Shown: positions 17,249 to 28,626, numbered from the stretch's first letter. The stretch: 64,000 nucleotides of DNA from Hufsiella ginkgonis (GCF_009834915.1 NZ_WVHS01000001.1:1364001-1428000); one strand, 5' to 3'. The notes: generated by a model not told the origin, from the letters alone. Program-made: numbers and translations.

Positions 17249-17887
17249 TTAACGGTTTTCGGGCTCAGGTACCCGTATTTTATTCACGATGCGGGTGATC
17301 ACACCGTCCAGCTGCCTGCTGCTTTCGCCTAACATGGCGAGCAGGGGAGCAATGTCAGCGCCCGGTTCCATGGAGTTGATGATATCCACCAGCCCCATGA
17401 TGTTGGCCAGCGGCGCCCTCACTTCGTGCGATTGCTCGAAGGCGATGGTGCCGAGCAGCTCGTTTTTAGTGCTGAGGTCTTTATTGATCACGGTCACGGA
17501 TTCCTTCGCCTTTTCGTATTCCGTAATATCGTGCCCTAAGCAGAACACCCCTGTGGGCATGCCATCACTGTCGCACATTAGGGAGAACTCCCATTGCGTA
17601 ATGATGTACTCGTTGTTGCCGTTATGCTTGCGGATAACCACGGGGAAGAGCTTACCTGGATTTTGGTAACAGGCCTGGCCGGCCGCAGTAACAGCCGGAA
17701 TATCGTCCGGGTGCATGGTGATGTAAAAGGGCTGGCCAATAAAGTCGGCGGATACATGCTTAAAATTATTGGCGTACCGGTTGTTAATATAAGCGTAACT
17801 GCCATCGGGAGCCACGCAGATCATGTAGTAATAAGCGGAGTGGTGGAACAGCTCCTTCATAGCAGTGAAATCGGTGGCTGGATGCAT
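17249..17887 (-). CDS. PAS domain protein with HisKA but no ATPase domain
   Basis: 212 aa. A PAS domain covers about 10-128 (YYYMICVAPDGSYAYINNRY, GQPFYITMHPDDIPAV, GVFCLGHDITE). It is followed by a helical dimerisation region with an H-box (EQSHEVRAPLANIMGLVDII) and a second helix ending at 205. The catalytic HATPase domain is absent and a stop follows directly, so it cannot autophosphorylate by itself. It may be phosphorylated in trans or act as a phosphotransfer protein. Truncation of a longer kinase is an alternative, although the end is clean. Confidence 0.8.
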   Translation of the reverse strand: MHPATDFTAMKELFHHSAYYYMICVAPDGSYAYINNRYANNFKHVSADFIGQPFYITMHPDDIPAVTAAGQACYQNPGKLFPVVIRKHNGNNEYIITQWEFSLMCDSDGMPTGVFCLGHDITEYEKAKESVTVINKDLSTKNELLGTIAFEQSHEVRAPLANIMGLVDIINSMEPGADIAPLLAMLGESSRQLDGVITRIVNKIRVPEPENR

Positions 17888-17977
17888 AGATATACTACGT
17901 TTAAGAGCGGGGAATGTTTAAAGTCTCCGTCCAACTCAATATCTTTTTAGATATCCCTCCACGTCTGTCGTAAGCGT

Positions 17978-19525
17978 TTAATGTAAATCCAACACCATTT
18001 GTTCCGTAAGCTCCTCCATCGTGGTTTTGTTATAACGTTTTGTTGTTTCGTCTATAAGACCGGCTATCTGCTGGTGGCGGCCAATGGAGCCGCATTTATA
18101 TTGCACAGATGTCCACTGATTACGCGTGGCGGGTAGTACCCCGCGCTGGAAGTCGCTATTAATATCAGCCTGTATGATGGACTGGTCGATAACCTGGTTA
18201 TAATTCCAGTCGATTTTGCCGCCTGCGGCAATTGGGGGAACTAACACGCGGGCGGGTGAGAGGTATTGTATAAAGTATCCTTTTAACAGGGATGGCGCTT
18301 TTAAGCCCTCGGTCTCGTTTAAATTACGCTCATCAAGCGGGGGTAACGAAAACGGCTGGTAAATGTACCGGTGTTCGTCGTTTAATAATACGCCGGATAT
18401 TTGGTAAGCATAGTTCATCACGCTGATGTGATTGGGTTTGTAATTAAGGTCGTCTGTGTCGCCATGCCGTAATCCAAGATTATGCCCGAGTTCATGAATA
18501 AAAGTGCCGGTCTTCTGGTCATCGGTGCCTCCGTCGCCATTGTTCCATAAGCCGAGGGTAACTACGAAATCGGATCCGCCGATTGACATGGCATTGCCGC
18601 TGGACGCACCGCCTTCGTAACCATCGGCCCAAACCATATAATGAAATACGCTTCCTTTATTGGGGTCAAAATATTGCCGCTTAATGTCTGCGAATGCGTC
18701 GGCGAGCGGAGACAGGTCGCCTTTGTGCGGAATTTCGTTGCCCAGGACAAGGTGAATATTAATGCCATTTATCCCGTCGGGATTGTTAACGGGCGCATTG
18801 GAGAAGCTTTTCTCGATACCTTTAACCACATTCGTATTGGGGCCAAGACCATTTTTCGCCGTGGCCCGGGTCATATAATCCATTTGCACAAAAATGTCCT
18901 TGTGCAGCGGCGACGCGCCGAAACTTTTTAGATCCATGCCATTCACCACGCCAACTTCCCACCCGTCGTATAATGCGTCACCATCGGTGTCGGGGTTGTT
19001 TTTATCGGTGCCGATATTTTGCTCGTCCTGGTTGGTTAAACCGTCGCCATCCGAATCCGTCGCCGTTACCTGGAGCTGGTTATTACTCCCTAGGCCGGCG
19101 GTGCCGTTAACGGGTAGGGTTGGATCTGACGAGAACCTGGTCTTTGCATTTTTGCTGTAAGCCTGCTTGGTATTAAGGATCTGCAGGTTATCTTTTGTTG
19201 TTTTAAGATACTGGGCTTCTGTAAGTTCTGTAAGCGCGGGAGAAGCGTTGAGCCGCAGCGTAAGATCGCTTGATGTTATCCTGAATTGTAAAGGGGCAAA
19301 ACCGTTATAGGAGACCACAAGTGTTTCGTTAAGTTTTGCATCTATTTTGAATTTTCCCTGTGTATTTGTTGAAGTGCTTTTGTTGTGCCCTTTTACTGTT
19401 ATTGTAGCACCGGCTACGGGCTGCTTACTTTCATCCAGTAATACGCCGGTAATAGATTGCTGGGCATAGGCTGTATAAATGATAAACAAGCAAACTGTTG
19501 TGAGTATGATCGATTTGAATTTCAT
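17978..19525 (-). CDS. Secreted metzincin metalloprotease
   Basis: 515 aa. A signal peptide (1-21, ending AYA) is followed by a CarboxypepD_reg-like beta domain (22-95), a linker, a thrombospondin type-3-like Ca2+ repeat (about 157-190, DSDGDGLTNQDE and DTDGDALYDGWE), then the protease. The zinc motif HELGHNLGLRH has His344, Glu345, His348 and His354, and the Met-turn is SVMNY (Met370). It is probably exported for extracellular protein degradation. Subfamily (M43/M66-like) not decided. The next gene upstream on this strand, at 19561, is separated by 35 bases and may be co-transcribed. Confidence 0.85.
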   Translation of the reverse strand: MKFKSIILTTVCLFIIYTAYAQQSITGVLLDESKQPVAGATITVKGHNKSTSTNTQGKFKIDAKLNETLVVSYNGFAPLQFRITSSDLTLRLNASPALTELTEAQYLKTTKDNLQILNTKQAYSKNAKTRFSSDPTLPVNGTAGLGSNNQLQVTATDSDGDGLTNQDEQNIGTDKNNPDTDGDALYDGWEVGVVNGMDLKSFGASPLHKDIFVQMDYMTRATAKNGLGPNTNVVKGIEKSFSNAPVNNPDGINGINIHLVLGNEIPHKGDLSPLADAFADIKRQYFDPNKGSVFHYMVWADGYEGGASSGNAMSIGGSDFVVTLGLWNNGDGGTDDQKTGTFIHELGHNLGLRHGDTDDLNYKPNHISVMNYAYQISGVLLNDEHRYIYQPFSLPPLDERNLNETEGLKAPSLLKGYFIQYLSPARVLVPPIAAGGKIDWNYNQVIDQSIIQADINSDFQRGVLPATRNQWTSVQYKCGSIGRHQQIAGLIDETTKRYNKTTMEELTEQMVLDLH

Positions 19526-19560
19526 GAGATTTTCTATTTAAATGGAATTAACTGTAAGGC

Positions 19561-21516
19561 TTATTTTTTAATAGACGACAGGTTGTACGTAATGGCGGCG
19601 AACCACCCGTTAAGCTTTATTTTATTAACCGTGGCCGGCGAACTGGATGAGCTGTATGCCAGGGGCACTTCTTCGAGCGAATTATAAACCCGCTGCTTGC
19701 CGTCATAATAAAATTGCTTGTTTTCGGCAGATAGCATGGTTTGTTGCCCGAGCGCCAAACCACCTGAAATGCAAATTCGTTTGGTGTTATTACCAAGCAT
19801 GATGGTTGGGCCAACCAGCCCCTGTAACTGCGCCGAATTTAAAAATATACCTGTGGCAAGCCCCACGTTGAGGGCCGCGCCCGTGCGGAAATAAGCATGG
19901 GCCAGTACGCCCGAGCCGAAGGAATTGTTGGGGTTTTTGTAAATCACGTTGCGCGAAGAATCTGCCAGTTTACCGGTATAGGTTGTTTTGATATCTCCTG
20001 TTGAAGGATCAACGGTCTTAATCGCTTCCTTGTATTGAAAATTCTTTGCCCCGATCACGAAGGCATCATTGCCCAGTGAAGAAAAGAAAGCGCCGCTGCT
20101 GAAGTCGATCTTGAACCCCGACTTTACGCCGAATTGCTTGGACGATATGGCCTGTTTCCCCTCTTTGGTATGAATTTGAACATTCAGCAGGTCAACGTCG
20201 GGTACCATCATTTCCTGTGAGAAAATGGTGTATTTAACACGTTTATTAATCGCCAGGTCGTACAGCTGTTGTATGTTACCGGCATGATCGCAAAAATCCT
20301 GGTAGTATTTCTTCGGCGTATTTTTTGCAATGACCTCGGCAAGGATAATGGCGGCAAACTCCTCCCCGTCTTTAGGCGTTCGGCTGAATTTTTGGCGGAT
20401 CACATTTTTTATGCAAGCAAGGGCCGTATAATAATCCTTTTCCCTGAAATCGATATCGGCGAATGCAAGATTAAAGGCTTCAAGCCCGTCTTCAACGGCC
20501 ACGACGGTTTTCTTAAGCGCGATGTAGGGAGCCGGCTCGGCGATCTTGCCGCCTGGGGACGATTCAACCCCCTTACTGGCAGTATCTGTTTTTGCGGTAG
20601 CGGGGGCCGTTTTTTCGGGCGTGATCTGCTTTTCATATTCCGGCTCTTTTTCCATGTATTTGGTTTCGGTTTCTACTTTAGCCATATAAGTAGAATCCTT
20701 TTCGCCGATCACTTTTATGATGATGCTTTTTCCCGCTGCTGGCCTGAACTGCCGCTTGCTCACCTGAATGTATTCGAACCCTTTTTTCTTATCGCGTTTG
20801 AGTTTGAGGATGTCGAACTGTAGTACAGCTCCCTGGCGAATTTGGTATAAAAGCAGGTAGTTTGTAGTGGTAGCATAGGTTGGGTGAAGGCTATCGAGCA
20901 AGTACCGTTGGGGAAAGCGGAAGGGAACGTGATTTTTTTCGCCGGTATAGTTAACCGGGTTAAAGCAGTACGGAAAAACGGAGTCTGCTTCGCCTGGTGT
21001 TATCGTTAGCCTTTCCTGTGTGTTTCTTTCGTCGGCTGTTAGCAGATCGCAGATGTTTTTAACAACGGCAACGGGCCTTGTGGCTGCGGCCGGTTTTATC
21101 TTAGGCGCAATTTTTACATAAAACGCCCCCTGCTTATTTACAGGTATCGTCACGTCATTATCCAGTAACCACTGGCCAATGGCGATCAGCTTTCCGTTAG
21201 AGAAGGTGAAATCAAGCCTGGGCGATTGTACGGCGATCCTGGTCTCTTTTTGTTTCAGACCAGGAGCGTCATAGGTTAGTGTTACATCTTTCGTGGTGTC
21301 GTTATTACTAAAAATCACCACGTAATTATAGAAGTCCTGCGGAAGCTCGAGGGTCAGCTTACCAGGCACCTTCGCGATGAGGATTTTGTCGCCCGGTACG
21401 TTTATTTCGCTCACCGATTTCAGCGTTTTTCCATCGGCTACAATTTTTGTGGGCTGGCTGCGTGCCGTGAAGGCGATGAGTAAGAGCAGCAAGAATACGT
21501 GTGTTTTCCTGTTCAT
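19561..21516 (-). CDS. Secreted hypothetical protein, beta-rich C-terminus
   Basis: 651 aa starting at ATG 21516 (MNRKTHVF), where a signal peptide ends near TARSQ. The N-terminal half has beta-sandwich-like repeats and the middle a Pro/Thr/Ala-rich linker (about 310-345). The C-terminal 250 residues contain Gly/aromatic strands (IDFSSGAFFSSLG, GLATGIFLNSAQLQGLVG, ICISGGLALGQQ) and end in FAAITYNLSSIKK, which suggests an outer-membrane barrel end. I do not recognise the family. Adjacent to the metzincin gene, it may act at the cell surface with it. Confidence 0.7.
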   Translation of the reverse strand: MNRKTHVFLLLLLIAFTARSQPTKIVADGKTLKSVSEINVPGDKILIAKVPGKLTLELPQDFYNYVVIFSNNDTTKDVTLTYDAPGLKQKETRIAVQSPRLDFTFSNGKLIAIGQWLLDNDVTIPVNKQGAFYVKIAPKIKPAAATRPVAVVKNICDLLTADERNTQERLTITPGEADSVFPYCFNPVNYTGEKNHVPFRFPQRYLLDSLHPTYATTTNYLLLYQIRQGAVLQFDILKLKRDKKKGFEYIQVSKRQFRPAAGKSIIIKVIGEKDSTYMAKVETETKYMEKEPEYEKQITPEKTAPATAKTDTASKGVESSPGGKIAEPAPYIALKKTVVAVEDGLEAFNLAFADIDFREKDYYTALACIKNVIRQKFSRTPKDGEEFAAIILAEVIAKNTPKKYYQDFCDHAGNIQQLYDLAINKRVKYTIFSQEMMVPDVDLLNVQIHTKEGKQAISSKQFGVKSGFKIDFSSGAFFSSLGNDAFVIGAKNFQYKEAIKTVDPSTGDIKTTYTGKLADSSRNVIYKNPNNSFGSGVLAHAYFRTGAALNVGLATGIFLNSAQLQGLVGPTIMLGNNTKRICISGGLALGQQTMLSAENKQFYYDGKQRVYNSLEEVPLAYSSSSSPATVNKIKLNGWFAAITYNLSSIKK

Positions 21517-21699
21517 AGCGGTAACGTTAGGCAGGTTGAGTGGTGTAACCCGCTGTGTTTTAGTTGATTTGAGTTGGAATAAAGTTACCGCTGGCAATGA
21601 TGGATAGGCAGCGTGTTTTCACGGTATTCGACCGTGGTTTTAACGGGGCTTTAATTAAGGTGGCCAGGCAATGGCACGGAGTTTATGCGGGTGAAATCT

Positions 21700-21933
21700 T
21701 TAGTCAAACACTCCCGTGAGCTTTAAAATACTGCACAACCCTACCAGGATCCCGATAAGCAGCGCCAAATTGGCCCAGAAAGTTTTCTGCGCAATGTGCA
21801 TCATTTTTTCCGGGAGGTCGGCGTTACGCTCTTCTGCCAGGCTGAGCCGTTTATCCAGGCTGGTGAGCTGCTCGTTTATGCCATCATCGCCCATGTGTTG
21901 TCCCCTTGCTTTTTGAGATCTGCCGGCTGCCAT
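21700..21933 (-). CDS. Small membrane-anchored protein
   Basis: 77 aa from ATG 21933, chosen because CAGGGAGAAGAT, a Shine-Dalgarno-like sequence, lies just upstream. A longer frame to 21999 starts with TTG and is less likely. There is a charged helical part (MGDDGINEQLTSLDKRLS) and one membrane helix at about 55-73 (ANLALLIGILVGLCSIL). The function is unknown. Small coiled-coil plus TM proteins like this are common in Bacteroidota. Confidence 0.6.
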   Translation of the reverse strand: MAAGRSQKARGQHMGDDGINEQLTSLDKRLSLAEERNADLPEKMMHIAQKTFWANLALLIGILVGLCSILKLTGVFD

Positions 21934-22093
21934 ATCTTCTCCCTGTGAAATGTTAATAAGTAGCATCTTTTCAAGCAAATTTATGAATTTTTTGTTCAAC
22001 TATTTCGTATATATGGTGGTGTTAAGAAGTTTTTGTGCATAAAATATGAACCAGTGAATCCACTGTTCAGGGCTTTATTCATGATTTTTGATC

Positions 22094-22480
22094 ATGGATA
22101 TCCATATAGGCAAACGTATAGAGGAGATTGCAAAGAAGAAACGCCTGACCATGCAGGAAATAAAGGATGCCCTGGGAACCGGTAACCGGAGCCCCACCTA
22201 TACCTACAAAAAGAAGAGCCTGCCCGTAGACACCCTGTGGCGCATCAGCGAAAAAATGAACCATAACTTCTTTGCCGACCTGCACCCGGTAACAGTCGAC
22301 GAAACGCTGGCCGACCGCGAAGAGCTCGAAAAGCGATATAGACAGGAGAAAAAACTCGAGCTCGCTATCCGTGTGGAATTTCCCGTAAGCCTGGTAAAAG
22401 ACTTTAGCACCTTTTTAATGCATGCCAATGCATTGGGGTTAAAAATGGGATTTAAGGTGGGAGAAGCGCCTGCGAAGTGA
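22094..22480 (+). CDS. XRE-like helix-turn-helix protein
   Basis: 128 aa from ATG 22094; a TTG two codons earlier is also open. The N-terminus (IGKRIEEIAKKKRLTMQEIKDALG) is a plausible helix-turn-helix of the XRE type, followed by a DTLWRISEKMNHNFF segment that continues the fold. The C-terminal half is a charged coil then a beta-alpha part (LELAIRVEFPVSLVKDFSTFL). A DNA-binding regulator is likely, but the target is not known. It is divergent from the small membrane protein gene. Confidence 0.6.
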   Translation: MDIHIGKRIEEIAKKKRLTMQEIKDALGTGNRSPTYTYKKKSLPVDTLWRISEKMNHNFFADLHPVTVDETLADREELEKRYRQEKKLELAIRVEFPVSLVKDFSTFLMHANALGLKMGFKVGEAPAK

Positions 22481-22521
22481 ACGCACCCGTCGGCTCGTGG
22501 TGCAGGCAACAAAGCTTTAAC

Positions 22522-22989
22522 TTAGCTTTTTATCAACTTCTTTAATATCATTAACTGGCCCAGGTGGTAATGGATATGCTCTACGGTACCCTGCAGGCTT
22601 TTATATACGGATGATGGTCGCCCGGGCACGATGGGGTCCCAAAGCCGCTCTTCATCGGCTTGCAGGATGGCGTCGGCCAGCTCGCGGGCCGATAAAAAGT
22701 AATCGGCTGCCAGGGCGGCCCAATCGCGGTCATTGTTTATGGCAGGCACATCGAACCCGTTTATTTCCGGCACCAGTACATCAATACCGGCCAGGCGTTG
22801 CTTCATTACCCGGTTCCAGTAAGTGAGGTGGTGTACCAGGGCGGCGATGGTATTGGGCGAGGCAGCGGTCACCGTGCTTGCTTCCCGGTAGTCGAGGTTT
22901 TGTAATGTGGCGGCCAGGTCAACTTCGGTCCAGTTGCCGCCGTTGCTTACCTCGAGCAGGTGGCGGGAGAGGTGTGGTAAGATATTCAT
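22522..22989 (-). CDS. DinB family protein
   Basis: 155 aa, four-helix bundle pattern with His residues at the family positions: TIAALVHHLTYWNRVM near residue 50 and VEHIHYHLGQLMILK near residue 137. DinB/YfiT proteins bind a metal through three His and act as thiol transferases or have unknown functions. No signal peptide. A 20-bp tandem repeat lies just upstream of the start. Confidence 0.85.
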   Translation of the reverse strand: MNILPHLSRHLLEVSNGGNWTEVDLAATLQNLDYREASTVTAASPNTIAALVHHLTYWNRVMKQRLAGIDVLVPEINGFDVPAINNDRDWAALAADYFLSARELADAILQADEERLWDPIVPGRPSSVYKSLQGTVEHIHYHLGQLMILKKLIKS

Positions 22990-22990
22990 A

Positions 22991-23030
22991 ACAAATAGTG
23001 GATAAGCCGAACAAATAGTGGATAAGCCGG
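22991..23030. repeat. 20-bp tandem repeat, two copies
   Basis: The unit acaaatagtggataagccg(a/g) is present at 22991-23010 and again at 23011-23030, immediately upstream of the dinB-like gene start (on the minus strand). Only two copies, differing at the final base. It could be a slipped-strand duplication or an operator doublet. Confidence 0.7.
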
Positions 23031-23361
23031 ATATTAGACAATCAGTCCGGGAAAAAGTTCTCCCGGGTGTAGTACCCGTAAGTACGCTAACGGAGTGCCT
23101 GGCGCCGGGCTATCCTGGACACCGATGCATGGGCCGATATGGTTTACGGCTGGTAGTATATTGACCACTACCCGGACTTTATTCACAGATCACGCTGCAA
23201 ATCATATTATGCTCAGGAGTGACGTTTCGTTTACCAGGCTGAAGATGATCGGTTAATTCATTTCGTGGTGTCCGTGCCTTCGGCTCATCGAAGGAGTATC
23301 CGGTAGTGTCAGCGCTTTACCTGGATGTCGCCCTGTACCCGCAGAATGAATACCTTTGTTG
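23031..23361. other. Gap without gene, possible decayed coding remnant
   Basis: About 330 bases with no intact frame. Short interrupted stretches with coding-like codons are seen around 23100-23300, with stops between them. No promoter for the downstream gene other than a TACCTTTG box at 23351. Confidence 0.35.
23351..23358 (+). promoter_or_regulatory. Possible -7 box (TACCTTTG), leaderless start
   Basis: A perfect match to TAnnTTTG ends 3 bases before the ATG at 23362, which would put the transcription start at or next to the start codon. No good -33 TTTG is visible about 20 bases upstream, so confidence is low. Confidence 0.35.
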
Positions 23362-24069
23362 ATGACTTTCGCCGACCGTGTAATCCAGTTTAACGAGCAG
23401 CTTACCTATACCGGTAATGTGCTGCCCGCAGGTATCCGCGTCATGAACCCCTTTCGCGAATCGCCCGAAACCGGGGTGATCGCCGCACAGTTTTACCGCA
23501 AGTATTACAGTGACGATGCCGTGCGTTACCTCATCCTTGGTATTAATCCCGGCAGGTTTGGCGCGGGGCTAACCGGGATCCCGTTTACAGATCCCAAGCG
23601 GCTGGTGTCCGAATGCGGTATCGCGTATTCGGGTAAAGTAACGCACGAGCCGTCGTCGGTATTTGTGTATGAAATGATCCACGCCTACGGCGGACCTGGG
23701 GCATTTTACGAACAGTTTTACATCAACTCGATGTGCCCGCTGGGTTTTACCACGGTAGATGAGCACGGCAAAGAAAAGAACTACAATTACTACGACAGCC
23801 GCGCGCTGACCGAAGCCGTACGGTCATATATGATCGGCAACATCCGCAAACAGATCGCCCTTGGTACACGTACCGATGTATGCTTTTGCCTCGGTACCGG
23901 CAAGAACGAGCAGTTCCTGCGCAAGCTGAATGAGGAATATGCTTTTTTCGGAAAGATCATCGCCCTGGAGCACCCGCGATTTGTAATGCAGTACAAAACG
24001 GCTACCAAGCAGGTATATATCGACAAGTATGTGCGGGCGCTGCGCGATCCGGCCGCGTTTACCGGTTAA
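23362..24069 (+). CDS. SMUG-type uracil-DNA glycosylase family protein
   Basis: 235 aa from ATG 23362 (two TTGs just upstream are less likely). It has the GINPGRFGAG motif (60-69), matching the GxxPG water-activating loop of uracil-DNA glycosylases, and an EHPRFVMQY segment near residue 205 matching the HPS/HPR DNA-intercalating loop. The family removes damaged bases such as uracil or hydroxymethyluracil from DNA. Single gene. Its end abuts a degenerate copy of the 36-bp inverted-repeat sequence found around the GxxExxY gene. Confidence 0.85.
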   Translation: MTFADRVIQFNEQLTYTGNVLPAGIRVMNPFRESPETGVIAAQFYRKYYSDDAVRYLILGINPGRFGAGLTGIPFTDPKRLVSECGIAYSGKVTHEPSSVFVYEMIHAYGGPGAFYEQFYINSMCPLGFTTVDEHGKEKNYNYYDSRALTEAVRSYMIGNIRKQIALGTRTDVCFCLGTGKNEQFLRKLNEEYAFFGKIIALEHPRFVMQYKTATKQVYIDKYVRALRDPAAFTG

Positions 24070-24081
24070 TAAAAAAATCTG

Positions 24082-24120
24082 CTCCCTTTGCGAAATTTCC
24101 CCGCGCTGTTTGCGTTAACC
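24082..24120. repeat. Degenerate copy of the GxxExxY-flanking repeat
   Basis: These bases (ctccctttgcgaaatttcc ... tgcgttaacc) match, with several differences, the right inverted repeat at 29078-29113. It probably represents a lost or solo copy of the same element. The peptidase gene starts 58 bases later. Confidence 0.6.
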
Positions 24121-24177
24121 TATTCCACGTGTGTTTAGCAACTTCGCTAACCGGTTTACAATCCCTATCTTTCCATT

Positions 24178-25740
24178 ATGAAACGATCTTTACTTTTCTC
24201 CGGCTTTCTTCTCCTGGCCACGCAGTTGTTGGCACAGGAAGATCCCAAAGTCGTAAAATATGCCGGGTTGATCGCTCCTGCCTCGGCGCGGAAGCACCTT
24301 ACTATCCTGGCTTCCGACGAGTTCGAGGGCCGCGAAACCGGTACGCCCGGCGCAGAAAAGGCCGCCCAATACCTGGCGGACGAGTTTAAAAAGCTTGGCC
24401 TGGGTGCGCCGGTAAGCGGATCGCACCTGATGCCCGTACCGCTGGTTGAGAATAAGTTGTCTATCAATTTCAGCGTGAACGGCAGGACCCCTGACCGCTC
24501 GCGCGAGTATTATATCCCCGATGTAACTACCAGCCGCGATATCAAGACCGACGAAATTCTCTTCATAGGATACGGCTCTGACGTGGAGCTGGGCGATGCC
24601 GATATCCGCGGCAAGGTAGTGCTGTGGATCAATGAAGACATTCCGCTGATAGATGGGCGGGCGTACACAGGTTTCGCGCAATCGCCCGACAGGGCGGCAC
24701 GGCTGAAGTCGCTGATGCGCAAAGGACCTGCCATGATACTGGGGGTAAACCGGGAGTTGTCTGACATCCTGAAAAAATACGGGGAGGCCCTGACCGATGA
24801 CCCGATGACGGTCAGGTCGAAATCGGTGCAGCCGCTGTCAAAAGATCCCGTTGTGGTGTACGTTACCAATGAGTTCGCGGATAAGTTGGTGCAGCCGGCA
24901 AAAAAAACATACGTACAGCTGCGCAGAACGGCGGCAGGAAAAGGCAACATTGTAACCCCCGTTGCCGCGTCAGTACAAATGAAATACGACGTAACCGTGC
25001 GCGACCTGGTGGCGAACAACATACTGGGCTACCTCGAAGGTAGCGATCTGAAAGAGGAAGTGCTCGTGTTTTCGGCACATTACGATCACATCGGCCTCAC
25101 CGGGAAGGAAGATGATAAGGTATACAACGGCGCCGACGACGACGGATCGGGTACCACCGCCCTGCTGGAGATCGCCAAAGCTTTTGCAGCCGCTAAAAGC
25201 GAAGGGAACGGCCCCAGGCGCAGCATCCTGTTCCTGGCCAATGTGGGAGAGGAAAAAGGATTGCTCGGGTCGAAATATTATACGGACAACGCGTTGTTCC
25301 CCCTGAAAAAGACCGTGGCCGACCTCAATATGGACATGATCGGCCGCGTTGGGCCCGATTATGCCGGCTTGCGCGACTCGGCCAATTACGTTTACCTGGT
25401 AGGCCCGAGCATTATGAGTAAGGACCTTAAACAGATCAGCGACGAGGTAAACTCGCGGTACGATCAGCTGATCCTGGACTACAAGTACGACGATGCCACC
25501 GAACAGGAACGCATTTTCTTTCGTTCTGACCATTATAATTTCGCCAAAGAGGGAATTCCCGTAATTTTCTATTCAAATGGCGAACACCCCGAGTACCACA
25601 AGGCAGGGGATGAAGTAGGTAAGATCAACTTCCCGCTGCTGGTAAAACGCGCCAGGCTGGTTTTTTACACCGGCTGGGAACTGGCTAACCGCGATAAACG
25701 GCCGAAAGCGGAGTCGATTAAGAAGTTGAAGGAGTATTAG
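24178..25740 (+). CDS. M28 family zinc aminopeptidase, secreted
   Basis: 520 aa. Signal peptide 1-20 (ending LLAQ). A PA-like insert runs through about 110-270 (DVELGDADIRGKVVLWIN). The M28 catalytic part has the zinc ligands FSAHYDHIG, NGADDDGSGT, VGEEKGLLGS, LNMDMIGR and EHPEYHKAGDE, i.e. all canonical His/Asp/Glu positions. It is predicted to cleave N-terminal amino acids from peptides in the periplasm. The gene stands alone. Confidence 0.9.
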   Translation: MKRSLLFSGFLLLATQLLAQEDPKVVKYAGLIAPASARKHLTILASDEFEGRETGTPGAEKAAQYLADEFKKLGLGAPVSGSHLMPVPLVENKLSINFSVNGRTPDRSREYYIPDVTTSRDIKTDEILFIGYGSDVELGDADIRGKVVLWINEDIPLIDGRAYTGFAQSPDRAARLKSLMRKGPAMILGVNRELSDILKKYGEALTDDPMTVRSKSVQPLSKDPVVVYVTNEFADKLVQPAKKTYVQLRRTAAGKGNIVTPVAASVQMKYDVTVRDLVANNILGYLEGSDLKEEVLVFSAHYDHIGLTGKEDDKVYNGADDDGSGTTALLEIAKAFAAAKSEGNGPRRSILFLANVGEEKGLLGSKYYTDNALFPLKKTVADLNMDMIGRVGPDYAGLRDSANYVYLVGPSIMSKDLKQISDEVNSRYDQLILDYKYDDATEQERIFFRSDHYNFAKEGIPVIFYSNGEHPEYHKAGDEVGKINFPLLVKRARLVFYTGWELANRDKRPKAESIKKLKEY

Positions 25741-25848
25741 GAGTCCTTCAGCAACAGCATGGGTACTTGTATCGCCGCAGTATCCATTCATCGACTCAAT
25801 TTTGCCGTTTACGGATACCTTCGCCGGTAAATAGCCGTACTTCCCTAA

Positions 25849-27831
<1,983 letters not shown>

Positions 27832-27885
27832 CCTTATCCGGGAGTTGCATCCCGGGTTGTTTTCATAGTTAGTAGTTAATAGTTT

Positions 27886-27917
27886 AACCCGCTTCGCCCA
27901 TCGAAGCGGGTTTTTTT
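27886..27917 (+). terminator. Rho-independent terminator
   Basis: A 9-bp perfect stem CCCGCTTCG / CGAAGCGGG with a 5-base loop, followed by seven T residues, 55 bases after the beta-helix gene stop. A smaller hairpin (CCGGGA/TCCCGG, 27838-27855) lies just upstream. Confidence 0.9.
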
Positions 27918-28056
27918 GACCGGGATTTATCGCCACTCATTACATGTCCAACGGGCCTGCGGATCCCCGCGGAAAAAGCGAAGTCCATAGCACCCGGCAA
28001 CCATACAAAGACAACGTGACGGGCATGATCAAATGCCGGAAAGGCGAAGACATAAA

Positions 28057-28437
28057 CTAAAGCTCGTCCGGCCCGCGTTCGTAGGCGAGCTCGCCGGTTA
28101 ACACGGTTTCGCCGGTTTCGAAGTTCTTAACGTCGAGGTCTATTTTCATGCGGGTGGCGTCGGTGTGATCGATGTCGGCACAGGCGTTAAATACCCCAAT
28201 CATGTAAACAGCAGTAAAGTGGCCGTTGCCGTCGGCATTTACGGTAATGGAGCGCTCGTCGACGCTGACGTTGAAAACGCGTTCGCGGGATTGAAAGTGG
28301 TAACTTAACAGGAGTGCTTCGAGTTTTGCAATGCCTGTAGTGAGATCTTGTAAAAGGGAGGCGGTTGCTTGCCCGGAGTTTTCCAGGATGTGTTGTATGG
28401 TAGGTGGGGAAAGAAAAATAGTGGTGGATTCTTGCAT
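28057..28437 (-). CDS. Hypothetical protein
   Basis: 126 aa, no signal peptide. The N-terminal 50 residues are helical (IQHILENSGQATASLLQDL), followed by beta strands with alternating hydrophobic positions (RSITVNADGNGHFTAVYMIGVFN) and an acidic C-terminus. Family not recognised. Convergent with the beta-helix gene. Confidence 0.65.
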   Translation of the reverse strand: MQESTTIFLSPPTIQHILENSGQATASLLQDLTTGIAKLEALLLSYHFQSRERVFNVSVDERSITVNADGNGHFTAVYMIGVFNACADIDHTDATRMKIDLDVKNFETGETVLTGELAYERGPDEL

Positions 28438-28507
28438 GGAGATATTCTTATGATATTTTAAGATATTTAATTAATTTTATAGAAATAGCGGGAATTGTGA
28501 ATTTCAA

Positions 28508-28620
28508 GGTAACGCAAAGGACGCAAAGATTTTCGCAAAGGGGCGCAAAGAGTAATATTTGAGAAAGATGACGGAGAATGAGGTGGCAAATAAGTGATTG
28601 GGTGGGCAATAAAGTGTGAT
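28508..28620 (+). pseudogene. Decayed tandem copy of the GxxExxY 5' region
   Basis: About 113 bases repeat the left end of the adjoining element: the CGCAAAGG-type repeat, a leader and the first codons. The start ATG at 28568 reads MTENEVANK and then stops (TGA 28595), whereas the intact gene reads MTENEVANRVIG. Unit length is roughly 119 bases. It is a truncated duplication, not a gene. Confidence 0.75.
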
Positions 28621-28626
28621 TTCTAA

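Noticed and set aside
24970-25533. Minus-strand open frame of 187 codons in the M28 peptidase gene
   Set aside because: It lies entirely inside a clear peptidase with all zinc ligands; composition-driven shadow.
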